A stretch of DNA of 64,000 nucleotides from Henriciella sp. AS95 (GTDB taxonomy: Bacteria > Pseudomonadota > Alphaproteobacteria > Caulobacterales > Hyphomonadaceae): assembly GCF_038900055.1 (NCBI RefSeq), contig NZ_JBBMQM010000001.1, positions 434,001 to 498,000 on the forward strand. The letters are read 5' to 3'. Both the position numbers and the translations under genes were made by a program. A model generated the notes under the pieces. The model was given only the letters and a program-made list of their open reading frames with translations. It made no database searches and was not told where the DNA came from. Below, piece after piece: positions 8,291-17,060 of the stretch. The stretch's first letter is position 1. Every line of letters starts with the position of its first letter.

Positions 8291-9159
8291 TGACCAAGGC
8301 GACACCCCTCCTGCCGGAAAGCGATGCCCGGGAAGCGGCCCTGTTCTTTGTGGTCGCCGCGCTTTGCTTTCTGGCCGTCCTGGCGGCGCTGACGGCGCGC
8401 GGCACCTATACTGCCGCCAAGGCATGGTCGGCGCAGGTTGAAGGCCAGATGACCGTTCGACTCATGGATACTGACCGGCGCGGCGCTGAAGAGGCCGCCG
8501 CGATCGTGCGCGGCGTTCCGGGCGTGCGGTCGGCTGCTGTGCTGAGCCAGGAAGAGCTGGAAGACCTGCTTGCGCCAAGCTTTGGTCCGGGCGGCATTCC
8601 GGAGGGTGTGCCGCTGCCGCTGCTGATCGCGGTGGAGACGGTTGCGGACGCGCCAGCTGAAGCATCTGCGGTCAATGCGGCGCTGAAGGCGGGCGGGTTC
8701 AACGCCGTCGCCGAAGCCCATTCGACCTATGCGGCGGAGGCGCGCCGGGCGCTTGGGACGCTGAGGATTGCCGCGATTGGCGTCGTCGTGCTGCTTGCGG
8801 CGACGGCGATTGCCGTGATTGCATTTGCGACCCACGCCGCATTGCTGGCGCGCAAGGATATTGTCGACGTGCTGCATCTGGCGGGCGCTGAAGACAGCTT
8901 TATCGCGCAGCTCTTCTCGCGCCGCTTCTGGACGCTGGGGCTGAAAGCGGGCGCGGCAGGGTCGGTGGCGGCCCTCGCGGTGACGGCGATGATCGTGTTT
9001 TCGGCCCGCAGCGCCGGGTCGCAAAGCCAGCTCCTGCCACAGCTCTCTCTCGATTTCTGGGATCTTGTTATCCTTGCCGTCACGCCGGTCGCGGCAGGTC
9101 TCGCGGCCCGCTGGGCGGCGCGCGGAACGGTCACTCACGCTCTACAGGCGACGCTGTGA
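8290..9159 (+). CDS. ftsX: cell-division protein FtsX
   Basis: 289 residues starting at the ATG at 8290, which overlaps the ftsE stop. One transmembrane helix lies near residues 20-40. A periplasmic loop of about 120 residues with the RLMD... and VPGVRSAAVLSQEE strands typical of the FtsX extracellular domain follows. Three more helices are in the C-terminal half (about 160-185, 218-240 and 258-278), with the conserved VLHLAGAEDSFIAQLF coupling segment. This is FtsX topology: four helices with a periplasmic domain that contacts amidase activators. The stop overlaps the next gene by GTGA. Confidence 0.93.
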   Translation: MTKATPLLPESDAREAALFFVVAALCFLAVLAALTARGTYTAAKAWSAQVEGQMTVRLMDTDRRGAEEAAAIVRGVPGVRSAAVLSQEELEDLLAPSFGPGGIPEGVPLPLLIAVETVADAPAEASAVNAALKAGGFNAVAEAHSTYAAEARRALGTLRIAAIGVVVLLAATAIAVIAFATHAALLARKDIVDVLHLAGAEDSFIAQLFSRRFWTLGLKAGAAGSVAALAVTAMIVFSARSAGSQSQLLPQLSLDFWDLVILAVTPVAAGLAARWAARGTVTHALQATL

Positions 9160-9905
9160 ATACGTTGCGATCAATCATCTTCGTGATCTGGCTGTATGGC
9201 GGGATGGCCGTGGTTGGCATCGGGGCGCTGCCAACACTGCTCCTGCCGCGGCGCTTCGCCGTCGGGGCGGTCAAGTTTTACGCGCATTATCTGCGCGTTG
9301 GCCTGCGCCTGATCTGCGGTGTGCGGGTCGAGCTTCGCGGCCGTGAACACATTCCTGAGGGGCCGCTGCTGATCGCCGGAAAGCACCAGGCGATGCTGGA
9401 TGTCTTCATCCCTTTCATCCTGTTTCGTGACCCGTCCCTGATCATGAAGCGTGAATTGCTGTGGTATCCCGCGCTTGGCTGGTATGCGCTCAAGGCAAAA
9501 ATGATCCCCATCGACCGGAGCGGGTCGACCAAGACGCTGAAGAAGATGCTGGTGGATGCCAAGGCGCGGGCCGCCGAGGGACGGCAGGTCCTGATCTATC
9601 CGGAAGGCACGCGCCAGCCGGCCGGGGCCGCGCCTGATTACAAGGCTGCCGGCGTGACGGCGCTCTATAATGCGCTCAACCTGCCGGTGCTGCCGCTGGC
9701 GACGAATTCGGGCCTCTGCTGGAAGCCGCGTGGCATCACACGGCGGCCTGGCCTTGTCGTTTATGAGGCATTGCCGCCGCTGCCGGCCGGCATGAACCGC
9801 AAACAGATGCTGCCACAGCTCCAGGAGGCGCTGGAGACGGCGTCGGACCGCTTGCTGGAAGAAGGGCTCGCCGTTCAAGGACGGACCCGCGAAGATCTCG
9901 CCTAG
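9156..9905 (+). CDS. plsC: 1-acyl-sn-glycerol-3-phosphate acyltransferase
   Basis: 249 residues with an N-terminal transmembrane helix and the four PlsC motifs in order. These are HX4D in AGKHQAMLD, the KRELLWYPALGW block, IDRSGS, and YPEGTRQPAG. It adds the second acyl chain to lysophosphatidic acid at the inner membrane in phospholipid synthesis. The GTG start at 9156 overlaps the ftsX stop, so it is coupled to ftsEX. A second, more distant acyltransferase of this superfamily is encoded at 41.1 kb. Confidence 0.93.
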   Translation: MNTLRSIIFVIWLYGGMAVVGIGALPTLLLPRRFAVGAVKFYAHYLRVGLRLICGVRVELRGREHIPEGPLLIAGKHQAMLDVFIPFILFRDPSLIMKRELLWYPALGWYALKAKMIPIDRSGSTKTLKKMLVDAKARAAEGRQVLIYPEGTRQPAGAAPDYKAAGVTALYNALNLPVLPLATNSGLCWKPRGITRRPGLVVYEALPPLPAGMNRKQMLPQLQEALETASDRLLEEGLAVQGRTREDLA

Positions 9906-9973
9906 GCGCCAGATTCGGGTGGAGCGAGCCGCGGTCTCAGACTATCAAGGACTGAGCTGATCTGGACCCTGCC

Positions 9974-10618
9974 GTGACCCGACCGACCACCGAAGCACTG
10001 ACAGAGGCCTGCGAGCACCTCGCCACCTGCGATCCGGTTTTTGCGCGCGCCCATGAAAGCGTCGGCGTTCCGGACTGGCGCTATGGCGCGCCGGACTATG
10101 CGGTCATCGCGCGAATGATCGCCTTCCAGCAGATCACCACAAAGGCCGCAGCGACCATTTGGGGCCGTGTCGAAGCCGCGCTGGGTGAGGTGTGCACGGC
10201 GGGCATTCTGGGCGCGAGCGAGGAGACTTTGCGCGGCTGTGGCCTGTCGCGGCCGAAGATCAGGCATTTGCGCTCAATTGCCGAGGCGGTGGAGAGCGGT
10301 GCGCTCGATCTGGACCGCGTGCACAGCGCCGAGATGGACGCCGCCCGCAAGGAGCTGATCGCCGTCAAAGGTATCGGGCCGTGGACCGCTGATCTTTTCC
10401 TGCTCTATTGCGGCCGCCTCGATGCCTGGCCGTCCGGCGATGTCGGGCTGATGGAATCCTACCGATTGCTGAGCGAGGCCGATACGCGCCACGAGAGCAA
10501 GGCGTTCGACGCGCTGGCGAATGAATGGCGGCCCTATCGGGGCGTCGCGGCGCACTTGCTGTGGAACTGGATCAATGCCGAGCGGGCAAAAACCTATGCC
10601 GCCGATGGCGGCGGCTAA
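9974..10618 (+). CDS. DNA-3-methyladenine glycosylase (HhH-GPD superfamily)
   Basis: 214 residues of the AlkA-like helix-hairpin-helix glycosylase family. The hairpin is seen as VKGIGPWTADLFLLYC (about 134-149) followed by the catalytic Asp in PSGDVGL, and the FQQIT helix lies at about 48. It excises alkylated purines in base-excision repair. It is shorter than E. coli AlkA because it lacks the N-terminal domain, which is normal for this bacterial subfamily. It starts with GTG at 9974, 68 bp after plsC, and converges on kpsF with a 4-bp stop overlap (CTAA). Confidence 0.92.
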   Translation: MTRPTTEALTEACEHLATCDPVFARAHESVGVPDWRYGAPDYAVIARMIAFQQITTKAAATIWGRVEAALGEVCTAGILGASEETLRGCGLSRPKIRHLRSIAEAVESGALDLDRVHSAEMDAARKELIAVKGIGPWTADLFLLYCGRLDAWPSGDVGLMESYRLLSEADTRHESKAFDALANEWRPYRGVAAHLLWNWINAERAKTYAADGGG

Positions 10619-11574
10619 GCGACGCCAGCTTTCAGGAAATCATGCATGTGAACGACGCCGACGGGCGTGGTTTCTTCAGTGATGATCAGCTGGGTGATCC
10701 GTTTTTCGTTCATCAGGGCCAGCGCCGCAGACGCCAGCATTGACGCGGAAATTGTCGTTGGATTGCGGGTCATGCCCTCGTCGATGACCATGGCCATGCG
10801 GCCCTTGGCGACGAGGCGGCGGATATCGCCATCGGTAACCATGCCGATGAGGTCACCGCCTGGCTCGACAATGGCGAGGCAGCCAAGACCCTTCTGCGCC
10901 ATGACATCAAGCGCTTCGGACATCATGGTGCCGGTCTGCACGATTGGCAGTTCATCGCCGACATGCATCAGGTCACCGGCGGTGCGCAACATGGCGCCGA
11001 GTTTGCCGCCGGGGTGGTAGAGCTTGAAGTCGCTGCCGGTGAAGCCGCGTTGCTCAAGGACGGCCACGGCAAGCGCATCGCCGAGGGCCATCATCAGGGT
11101 CGTGGACGTGGTTGGCGCGCGGGTCTCGTCGCAGGCCTCAGGCGCGTCCGGAATGGTGAGGCAGATGTCAGAGGCCTTGCCGAGCGCGCTGTCAGCGACG
11201 GCTGTCATCGCGATCAGCGAGATTGAAAAGCGGCGGGTATAGGTCAGCAGGTCGTCGAGTTCTTTTGTTTCGCCGGACCGGGACAGGGCGATGACGACAT
11301 CGCCCTTGGCGATCATGCCGAGGTCGCCATGGCTGGCTTCGGTCGGGTGCACATAGAGGGATGGCGTGCCCGTGGAAGACAGTGTCGCAGCAATCTTGCG
11401 GGCGACATGGCCGGACTTGCCGACGCCCGCCAGGATAACCCGGCCCTGACAGGCGACGATGGTCTCGACCGCCTTCACAAAGGTCTCGTCCAGCGCTTCG
11501 AAAAGCATTTCCAGCGCGTCTATTTCCGTACGGATGACGCGCTGCCCCGACGCGAGAATGGTTTCGTGACTCAT
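10615..11574 (-). CDS. kpsF: arabinose-5-phosphate isomerase (KpsF/KdsD)
   Basis: 319 residues: an N-terminal SIS sugar-isomerase domain (about 25-185, with AGVGKSGHVARKIAATLSSTG and LSRSGETKELDDLL) and two C-terminal CBS domains (about 205-319). This is the KpsF/GutQ/KdsD architecture. The enzyme makes D-arabinose 5-phosphate, the precursor of Kdo for lipopolysaccharide inner core. It is preceded 4 bp upstream by a membrane-anchored unknown in the same direction. Confidence 0.95.
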   Translation of the reverse strand: MSHETILASGQRVIRTEIDALEMLFEALDETFVKAVETIVACQGRVILAGVGKSGHVARKIAATLSSTGTPSLYVHPTEASHGDLGMIAKGDVVIALSRSGETKELDDLLTYTRRFSISLIAMTAVADSALGKASDICLTIPDAPEACDETRAPTTSTTLMMALGDALAVAVLEQRGFTGSDFKLYHPGGKLGAMLRTAGDLMHVGDELPIVQTGTMMSEALDVMAQKGLGCLAIVEPGGDLIGMVTDGDIRRLVAKGRMAMVIDEGMTRNPTTISASMLASAALALMNEKRITQLIITEETTPVGVVHMHDFLKAGVA

Positions 11575-11578
11575 GGCT

Positions 11579-12187
11579 TTACTCTTTTGCGGCGATTGGC
11601 GGTCCGATGGGCTCCAATGTCACCCAGCGGACCAGCATGGCACGTTGTTTTTCAGGTACGACAGGCGCGATGGCGAGATAGTCATAGCCAGGCTCACTGC
11701 CTGCATTGCGCGGTGGGATGTTGAAGTCGAAGCTGACTTCCCTGAACTCCCGCGTCAGGATGAATTCCTGCCAGCCGGAGGCCTGCGAATTACCGAGCGC
11801 ATAATCAAGCTGGATGCCCTCGGCGCCGTAACGGTCTGCCGCGCGCGCCGAGACGGTGACACGCAGCTTGCGACCGGCAAAAACAGTCTCAAGGTCTGTG
11901 GCCAGGACGAAATGCGGGCTGCGCAGGGGATCGCCGTTCAGGGCTTCGCTATCGGCCTCGATGTACAGGACGGACTGACCGTCAACTTCCTGCAATTCGA
12001 TGGTCGTATGTTCGGCGCCAGCCACCATTCGGTTCAGCTGCTTGCCGCTGATTTCAATGCGGGTGTAGTCAGTGTTGCCGCCGCTGACAGGGCCAGATGG
12101 CAGGCGGTTCATGCCCGGAAAGAGGGCAAGACCCACCAGCACAGCCGCGACCAGAATCGCGACAAGAAAGAAAATCCTGTCAGACAT
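11579..12187 (-). CDS. membrane-anchored protein of unknown function
   Basis: 202 residues. An N-terminal hydrophobic helix (about 5-24) is followed by a beta-rich region with alternating polar and hydrophobic residues (about 40-195), suggesting a periplasmic beta-sandwich domain anchored in the inner membrane. There is no Cys and no catalytic motif that I recognise. It is immediately upstream of kpsF and probably co-transcribed, so a link to envelope polysaccharide or lipopolysaccharide is possible, but this is inference from position only. Confidence 0.75.
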   Translation of the reverse strand: MSDRIFFLVAILVAAVLVGLALFPGMNRLPSGPVSGGNTDYTRIEISGKQLNRMVAGAEHTTIELQEVDGQSVLYIEADSEALNGDPLRSPHFVLATDLETVFAGRKLRVTVSARAADRYGAEGIQLDYALGNSQASGWQEFILTREFREVSFDFNIPPRNAGSEPGYDYLAIAPVVPEKQRAMLVRWVTLEPIGPPIAAKE

Positions 12188-12301
12188 GTCGGCCTTTGGT
12201 GAAAATATGCCCGGGCGCGGTAGTGGAAATCATTATGGCGGCTTGATAGCAATGCCTGCACAAAGAGGCGAGCCTTAAACCCATCGGAGATTCAGCACGG
12301 T

Positions 12302-13438
12302 ATGACTTCTTCTGCGCTTAAGCGGCGTGCGCGCGAAGCACGAAGCTGGATGCTGGACGCGTGTTTCCCCCTCTGGGCCGAGCACGGGCTGGCAGGACAC
12401 GGGCTTTATCATGAAGCGCTGGACCTTTCGCATCGTCCGGTGAACGCTGATGAAGCCCGCGTGCGCGTGCAGGCGCGGCAGACCTATGTCTTCAGCGAGG
12501 CGCTTCGGCTCGGCTGGGAGCGTGAGCGGGCTGAAAGGCTGATCAAGCTCGGCGTCAATACGCTGAAAGGGCCGGCTCGCCGGGAGGACGGCCTGATCGG
12601 ACGGGTGCTGGCGAGCGACGGGTCAGGGCTGAAGGATACAACCGCCGATCTCTACGACACGGCCTTTGCGATCTATGCCCTCGCCAACGCAGCCGAGGTG
12701 GGCGAGGACCATGCTCTGGGTGTTGCCAAAGACGTTCTGGCGGCGGTGGACCGCGGTCTCGCTGATCCTGAATATGGCGGCTATGCCGAAACTCTGCCGA
12801 AGGGCGAGTACAGGCTTCAGAACCCGCATATGCATTTGCTGGAGGCCTGTCACGCCATGCACAAGGCTGACCCGCATGGCGGACACCTCGCGCGGGCGAA
12901 CGGGATTATTCAGCTGTTCACGACGCGGATGCTGGACGCCGACACCGTCACGCTTGGCGAATATTTTGCCCCGGACTGGTCGCCGGTGAGCGGCAAGCAT
13001 TTCGAGGAGATCGAGCCCGGCCACCAGTTCGAGTGGGTGTGGCTGCTGCAACGCCATGCCGCGCTGACCGGGGACGAGCTGCACCCGGCGATCCTGAAGC
13101 TCTACACATTTGCGCTTGGAACGCTGGATGAAGACGGCCGGGCCTTCACGACGTGCCGCCGCGACGGGACGATTGTCGATGGCGCCCGCCGGACCTGGAT
13201 GCAGACAGAGGCGCTGAAGGCGCATCTGGCCATGCTGGAGCTTGGCACCGAGGATCCGTGCGACGCCCAAGCGGTGAAGAGTTTCGACATCCTGATGGAC
13301 GAATACCTCACGCCCGAGGGCGGATGGATCGACAAATTCGACGCTGAGGGCCAGGTCGTCACCGAAGTGATGCCTGCCTCAACCGGCTATCATGTCGTGC
13401 TGGCCTTTGCCGAACTGATCCGGGTGACGGGGGTGTAG
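12302..13438 (+). CDS. AGE-family sugar epimerase/isomerase
   Basis: 378 residues with the (alpha/alpha)6-barrel pattern of the N-acylglucosamine 2-epimerase / mannose-6-phosphate isomerase-like family. The RVQARQTYVF start, NPHMHLLEA in the middle and the later PGHQFEWVWLL and TEALKAHLAM carry conserved His and Glu of the active-site cleft. Members interconvert mannose/glucose-type sugars or their phosphates; which substrate this one uses cannot be decided. It could feed mannose or lipopolysaccharide sugar pools, as kpsF lies nearby on the other strand. ATG at 12302. Confidence 0.88.
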   Translation: MTSSALKRRAREARSWMLDACFPLWAEHGLAGHGLYHEALDLSHRPVNADEARVRVQARQTYVFSEALRLGWERERAERLIKLGVNTLKGPARREDGLIGRVLASDGSGLKDTTADLYDTAFAIYALANAAEVGEDHALGVAKDVLAAVDRGLADPEYGGYAETLPKGEYRLQNPHMHLLEACHAMHKADPHGGHLARANGIIQLFTTRMLDADTVTLGEYFAPDWSPVSGKHFEEIEPGHQFEWVWLLQRHAALTGDELHPAILKLYTFALGTLDEDGRAFTTCRRDGTIVDGARRTWMQTEALKAHLAMLELGTEDPCDAQAVKSFDILMDEYLTPEGGWIDKFDAEGQVVTEVMPASTGYHVVLAFAELIRVTGV

Positions 13439-13536
13439 GCCGGGGCGGACAAGTCAGGGATCGGGCATTTCGGCTGCAGCTCTGGATTGCGGCGCTTCTG
13501 TCCCCTACAGATTACAGCAGACGAGGGGATATCTTC

Positions 13537-14886
13537 ATGAAATTTGGCCTGTCCGTGCCATTTCGAACGCTGCTGAATGCGGAATCGGAACAGCTGAGCA
13601 TCCACCGTGTCGAGGCCGCGCGGCAGCTTGAGAAAGCCTTCCAGCCTGTGTCCGAAAGCAGCGATGTTGTCGAAGTCGAGGTTCTGGAGCCTTCGGTGGA
13701 CGATACGAAACGGGGCTTGAAGACCCTGTCTGACGATTCGGTGCCCTGGTTCTGCCGGTCGCTGGCCAAGGTGACCTTGTCGTCTGCTTATTTCGATAAG
13801 GCGAAGCATGCCTTGTCCGAAATATATGATGGGCCTGAATGGAAGGCGGCAATCGCCGGTCTTGAGCTGACCGGCTTTGTCGAGTGTTTTGACAATACGC
13901 TGGCCGTGGGCAGCTTCGAGGGGCAGATCGACCTGTCGGAGATCCCTCAGTCGGTTTCGGCCACGGCGTTCGAGCGTTTCCTCTCCGACCTTGCAGAACG
14001 GGCAGTCGAGCCGTTCAATAATGATATTCTTGCCGGGCCGCTGGAGGCGCTGTCCAAGGGCCACATCGGCGCGAAACACAGCTTCACGCGGCCCAAACAG
14101 GCCTATGAGATCTTTTCCGATCTCAATGAGCACGCCTATCCGGGCTGGAACGATTCGATCCCGGCCTTCTTCTGGGCTCACAGGGTTTATGTGCTGGATG
14201 ATGCCATCAGACAGTCGCCGGAGGCCGCACAGCTTCTCAGATTGGACGACATCAATGCGTTTGGCACCCGCGTGAAGGATGATTGCACCTTGCACGTTGG
14301 GTCGAGTGTGGTTGGCGAGGCGGGCATGGTTGCCGAGTTCCTGCGGTCCTGCGCCATTTCGCAATACTTCTATTGCCTGTTCGACATCCTGAATTCCAAT
14401 CAGAACCGGCTGTACCGGGAAATTGCGTCCAAGCCGTCTATGAAACTGATGAAGCGATCGATCCGGAAGTATAACCGGATGGAGAATTTCATCGACTATA
14501 CCGGCAATGAGCTATCGAATGCCGAGATATCCTTTCAGGGCACGCGCCGGGTCCTGTTTGACGGGCTGAACCGGGTGTTCGGGACGCGGCAGCTCATTGA
14601 GGCCGTGTGCAAGCGCGATGAGCTGGTGCAGTCACGGCTGCAGCGTCGGTCATTCCTTCTGCAGCGGGCCGATCGGCGAACGCTGCAACTCGTCATTTTT
14701 CTTCTGGGGGCCGCTCAATTACTGTCGCTTGTTGTCGATCTTTTTGATTTTTCAGGCGAGTCGCGGACGTTCCAGGTCCCCGGCGCTTACGATCTCTTCA
14801 GGTGGATGGACTTCAATATCACCATGCATGTGGCCATCGTCCTTGTGCTAGCAGGAGCCTTCTATGCCACAATCAAACGAGAGTGA
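13537..14886 (+). CDS. unknown protein with two C-terminal transmembrane helices
   Basis: 449 residues, not recognised. Residues 1-290 appear soluble and mixed alpha/beta. About 290-380 is long, charged and helical, and two transmembrane helices close the protein (about 383-403 and 428-444), leaving a short KRE tail. This large cytoplasmic domain plus two-helix tail resembles the topology of CorA-type channels. However, I see no GMN motif between the helices, so transport is only a possibility. A GAGGGG site precedes the ATG. The gene overlaps the start of the ammonia-lyase-like gene by 23 bp, so the two are almost certainly co-translated and functionally linked. Confidence 0.8.
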   Translation: MKFGLSVPFRTLLNAESEQLSIHRVEAARQLEKAFQPVSESSDVVEVEVLEPSVDDTKRGLKTLSDDSVPWFCRSLAKVTLSSAYFDKAKHALSEIYDGPEWKAAIAGLELTGFVECFDNTLAVGSFEGQIDLSEIPQSVSATAFERFLSDLAERAVEPFNNDILAGPLEALSKGHIGAKHSFTRPKQAYEIFSDLNEHAYPGWNDSIPAFFWAHRVYVLDDAIRQSPEAAQLLRLDDINAFGTRVKDDCTLHVGSSVVGEAGMVAEFLRSCAISQYFYCLFDILNSNQNRLYREIASKPSMKLMKRSIRKYNRMENFIDYTGNELSNAEISFQGTRRVLFDGLNRVFGTRQLIEAVCKRDELVQSRLQRRSFLLQRADRRTLQLVIFLLGAAQLLSLVVDLFDFSGESRTFQVPGAYDLFRWMDFNITMHVAIVLVLAGAFYATIKRE

Positions 14887-16216
14887 TGTCCTGCGGGAAA
14901 TGGTTGCGGCTTGCCGCGCGCGCACCTTGCCGGCGCGTCTTGAGGCTGGCCGGGCCCGTGTGGAATCCGACTATGCGGCCTTGCTGCAGCTGCGCGAAAC
15001 GGACCCCAATGCCCGGATCTATGGTCTGACGACGCTGCCTGGTCATCGGGACGATGAGCAGCCGGACGCCGATTTCGAGGAGCGCTACCAGCATGCGCTT
15101 GTCGAGAGCCACTGCGTGCCCACGCGTGAGCAGTTTCCCGACGAGGTCGGCGCCTTTGTCACCTATGCCAAAGCCTATTCGGTTGCCGCGGGGGGCAGTC
15201 TGATCTCGCCGCAATTGAACCGCCTGATCCTGTCGGCAGCCAGCGATCCCGGCTTCGTTCCGGCCATTCCGAGACATGCCAGCTATTCCTCCGGTGATGT
15301 TATTCCCGCCGCGCACTGGACGCGCCAGCTCCTGCGCCGCGATCCCGGCTATGCGCTCAAGCCGGGCGAGGGCATGGCGATCATCAATGGCGCTTTCGTG
15401 CATATTGGAACCTCCGTCTGGGCCATCGAAAAGGCCGAGCAGGTGTGGCTGAAATTTCTCGCCAATACGCGTGATTTTGTGAGCCGTGTGCCGGGCGCGG
15501 CGGGGGCGCGGACCGAGAGGGGCGCAGGCCGGACAGCGCTGTCGGCGCGGGCTGCCGATTTTGCATTCGAGGATGCGCGGGCACAGCAGGGCGATCAGCG
15601 CCAGCCGCCGGTCTCCGTTCGCGCGATCGAGCAGACGATCGACGCTTTCGCCGGTTCGCTTGGCCATTTCGCCGACGAGCTGGACGCTCATCTGATGCGG
15701 CCGAGTGGAAACCCGCTGATCAGCCAGACTGCAGCAGGCGATTATGAGGTGCGTCCGAGTGGCTCATTTGTCCTGCCGAGCCTGACGATTTCAGCCGACG
15801 CCGTGATCAACACCCTGCTCATGACGGCCTGGCATGTGACGCGCAGGATTACCTATTTTCTCAGCGGAGAGGTTGAGGCCGTCGCGCAGGATGGCGCCAC
15901 GGCGGACAATCCGCTGGGCCTGATCCAGTGGCCAAAAATGGCGGTCGCGAAACTCGAAACCATGCGCCTGAAATTTGCTGGCCGCGCCTTCCTTTCTGGT
16001 GGCTCGACATCGCAGGGGATTGAGGATTTCTGGAGCCATGGGGTTACCGTGGCCGACCAGCTTGCCGAAGCGTCGGCCATGCTGAGCGAAATTCTGGTTC
16101 TTGAGCATGCGGTGATGAACCATCACCAGACGCCGCAGACAGCCGACATCAACGTCGCCGCCGACGCGCTGGAGAGGCGCATCAGGGAGATGCCTGCGGC
16201 GATCCGGCGACTGTGA
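14864..16216 (+). CDS. divergent MIO-type aromatic amino acid ammonia-lyase/aminomutase
   Basis: 450 residues, recognisable as the HAL/PAL superfamily. The catalytic-Tyr loop (IYGLTTLPG, Y53-G54), a conserved NG pair (AIINGAF, N175-G176), SGNPLIS (about 281-287), the YxxR pair (YEVR, 294-297) and the late IED with its Glu (GIEDFWSHG, about 385-393) all align in order with HAL. The MIO tripeptide region reads YSSGDVIPAAH (141-151), giving Ser142-Ser143-Gly144 where Ala-Ser-Gly is usual; the middle Ser and Gly needed for cyclisation are kept. At 450 residues it is shorter than classic HAL (about 510). No other histidine-utilisation gene is nearby, so histidine catabolism is unlikely. It overlaps the membrane-protein gene by 23 bp. 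Substrate unknown. Confidence 0.85.
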   Translation: MPQSNESDVLREMVAACRARTLPARLEAGRARVESDYAALLQLRETDPNARIYGLTTLPGHRDDEQPDADFEERYQHALVESHCVPTREQFPDEVGAFVTYAKAYSVAAGGSLISPQLNRLILSAASDPGFVPAIPRHASYSSGDVIPAAHWTRQLLRRDPGYALKPGEGMAIINGAFVHIGTSVWAIEKAEQVWLKFLANTRDFVSRVPGAAGARTERGAGRTALSARAADFAFEDARAQQGDQRQPPVSVRAIEQTIDAFAGSLGHFADELDAHLMRPSGNPLISQTAAGDYEVRPSGSFVLPSLTISADAVINTLLMTAWHVTRRITYFLSGEVEAVAQDGATADNPLGLIQWPKMAVAKLETMRLKFAGRAFLSGGSTSQGIEDFWSHGVTVADQLAEASAMLSEILVLEHAVMNHHQTPQTADINVAADALERRIREMPAAIRRL

Positions 16217-16275
16217 ACGTTTAATCAAAGAAGCCCAAAAGCGCACATTTCTTGCGTGCGCGCTTTGTGTCGCGC

Positions 16276-16302
16276 TTGGATTTGGCATGGTCATGCTCTA
16301 AA
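16276..16302 (+). promoter_or_regulatory. possible promoter/operator of gpmA
   Basis: A TTGGAT hexamer (16276-16281) lies upstream of the A/T-containing TCTAAA (about 16297-16302). Between them is the inverted repeat GCATG-GT-CATGC (16285-16296). This could be a -35/-10 pair with an overlapping operator for gpmA. Evidence is by eye only. Confidence 0.25.
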
Positions 16303-16340
16303 GGCGGAACTTGTGGAAGAATAGTGACGGGACATCCAGT

Positions 16341-17054
16341 ATGCCGACCCTTGCCTTGATCAGACACGGCCAGAGCCAGTGGAACCTCGAAAACCGGTTC
16401 ACCGGATGGTGGGATGCCGACCTCACAGCCAATGGCGAGGCTGAGGCAAAGCGCGCCGGAGAACTGCTCAAGGCTGAAGGCTTCGAGCCGCGCCAGGCCT
16501 TCTCGTCTGTGCAGACCCGTGCCATTCGCACGCTGTGGCTGACGCTGACGGAAATGCAGCGCGTATGGTTGCCGGTGGAGAAGCACTGGCGCCTCAATGA
16601 GCGCCACTATGGCGGGCTGACAGGGCTCGACAAGAATCAGACCGCTGAAAAGCATGGTGATGAGCAGGTCCATATCTGGCGCCGCTCCTATGATGTACCG
16701 CCGCCGCCAATGGAAGCGGGGAGCGAGTTCGATCTCTCAAAAGACTCACGCTATGAAGGCATCGAGGTGCCAGCGACCGAAAGTCTGAAACTGACCCTGG
16801 AGCGCGTTCTGCCGTTCTGGGAGAGCGATATCGCGCCGGTCCTGTCTGCTGGCACCGATGTGGTAATCGCGGCGCATGGTAACTCGCTGCGGGCTCTGGT
16901 GAAGCATTTGTTCGCCGTTCCGGACGAAACGATTACAGGCGTTGAGATTCCGACTGGAAATCCATTGCTCATTGAGCTCGACGGATCACTGAAGCCGACG
17001 GGGGCGCGGTATCTTGACGAAGCGCGCGCGCGCGACCTGCCAGCGCTGCCTTAA
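16341..17054 (+). CDS. gpmA: 2,3-bisphosphoglycerate-dependent phosphoglycerate mutase
   Basis: 237 residues from the ATG at 16341; earlier in-frame starts give unconserved sequence. The phosphohistidine motif LIRHGQSQWN (His9) is near the N-terminus. NRFTGWWDADLT, RRSYDVPPPPM and the second catalytic His in AAHGNSLRALVKH are typical of cofactor-dependent dPGM. It interconverts 3- and 2-phosphoglycerate in glycolysis. It lies a few bases upstream of purU in the same direction. Confidence 0.95.
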   Translation: MPTLALIRHGQSQWNLENRFTGWWDADLTANGEAEAKRAGELLKAEGFEPRQAFSSVQTRAIRTLWLTLTEMQRVWLPVEKHWRLNERHYGGLTGLDKNQTAEKHGDEQVHIWRRSYDVPPPPMEAGSEFDLSKDSRYEGIEVPATESLKLTLERVLPFWESDIAPVLSAGTDVVIAAHGNSLRALVKHLFAVPDETITGVEIPTGNPLLIELDGSLKPTGARYLDEARARDLPALP

Positions 17055-17060
17055 GCCTTA

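Noticed and set aside
14864-16216. Annotation of the lyase-like gene as hutH
   Set aside because: The MIO triad, length and loop differ, and no hut genes are near; only superfamily membership is supported.
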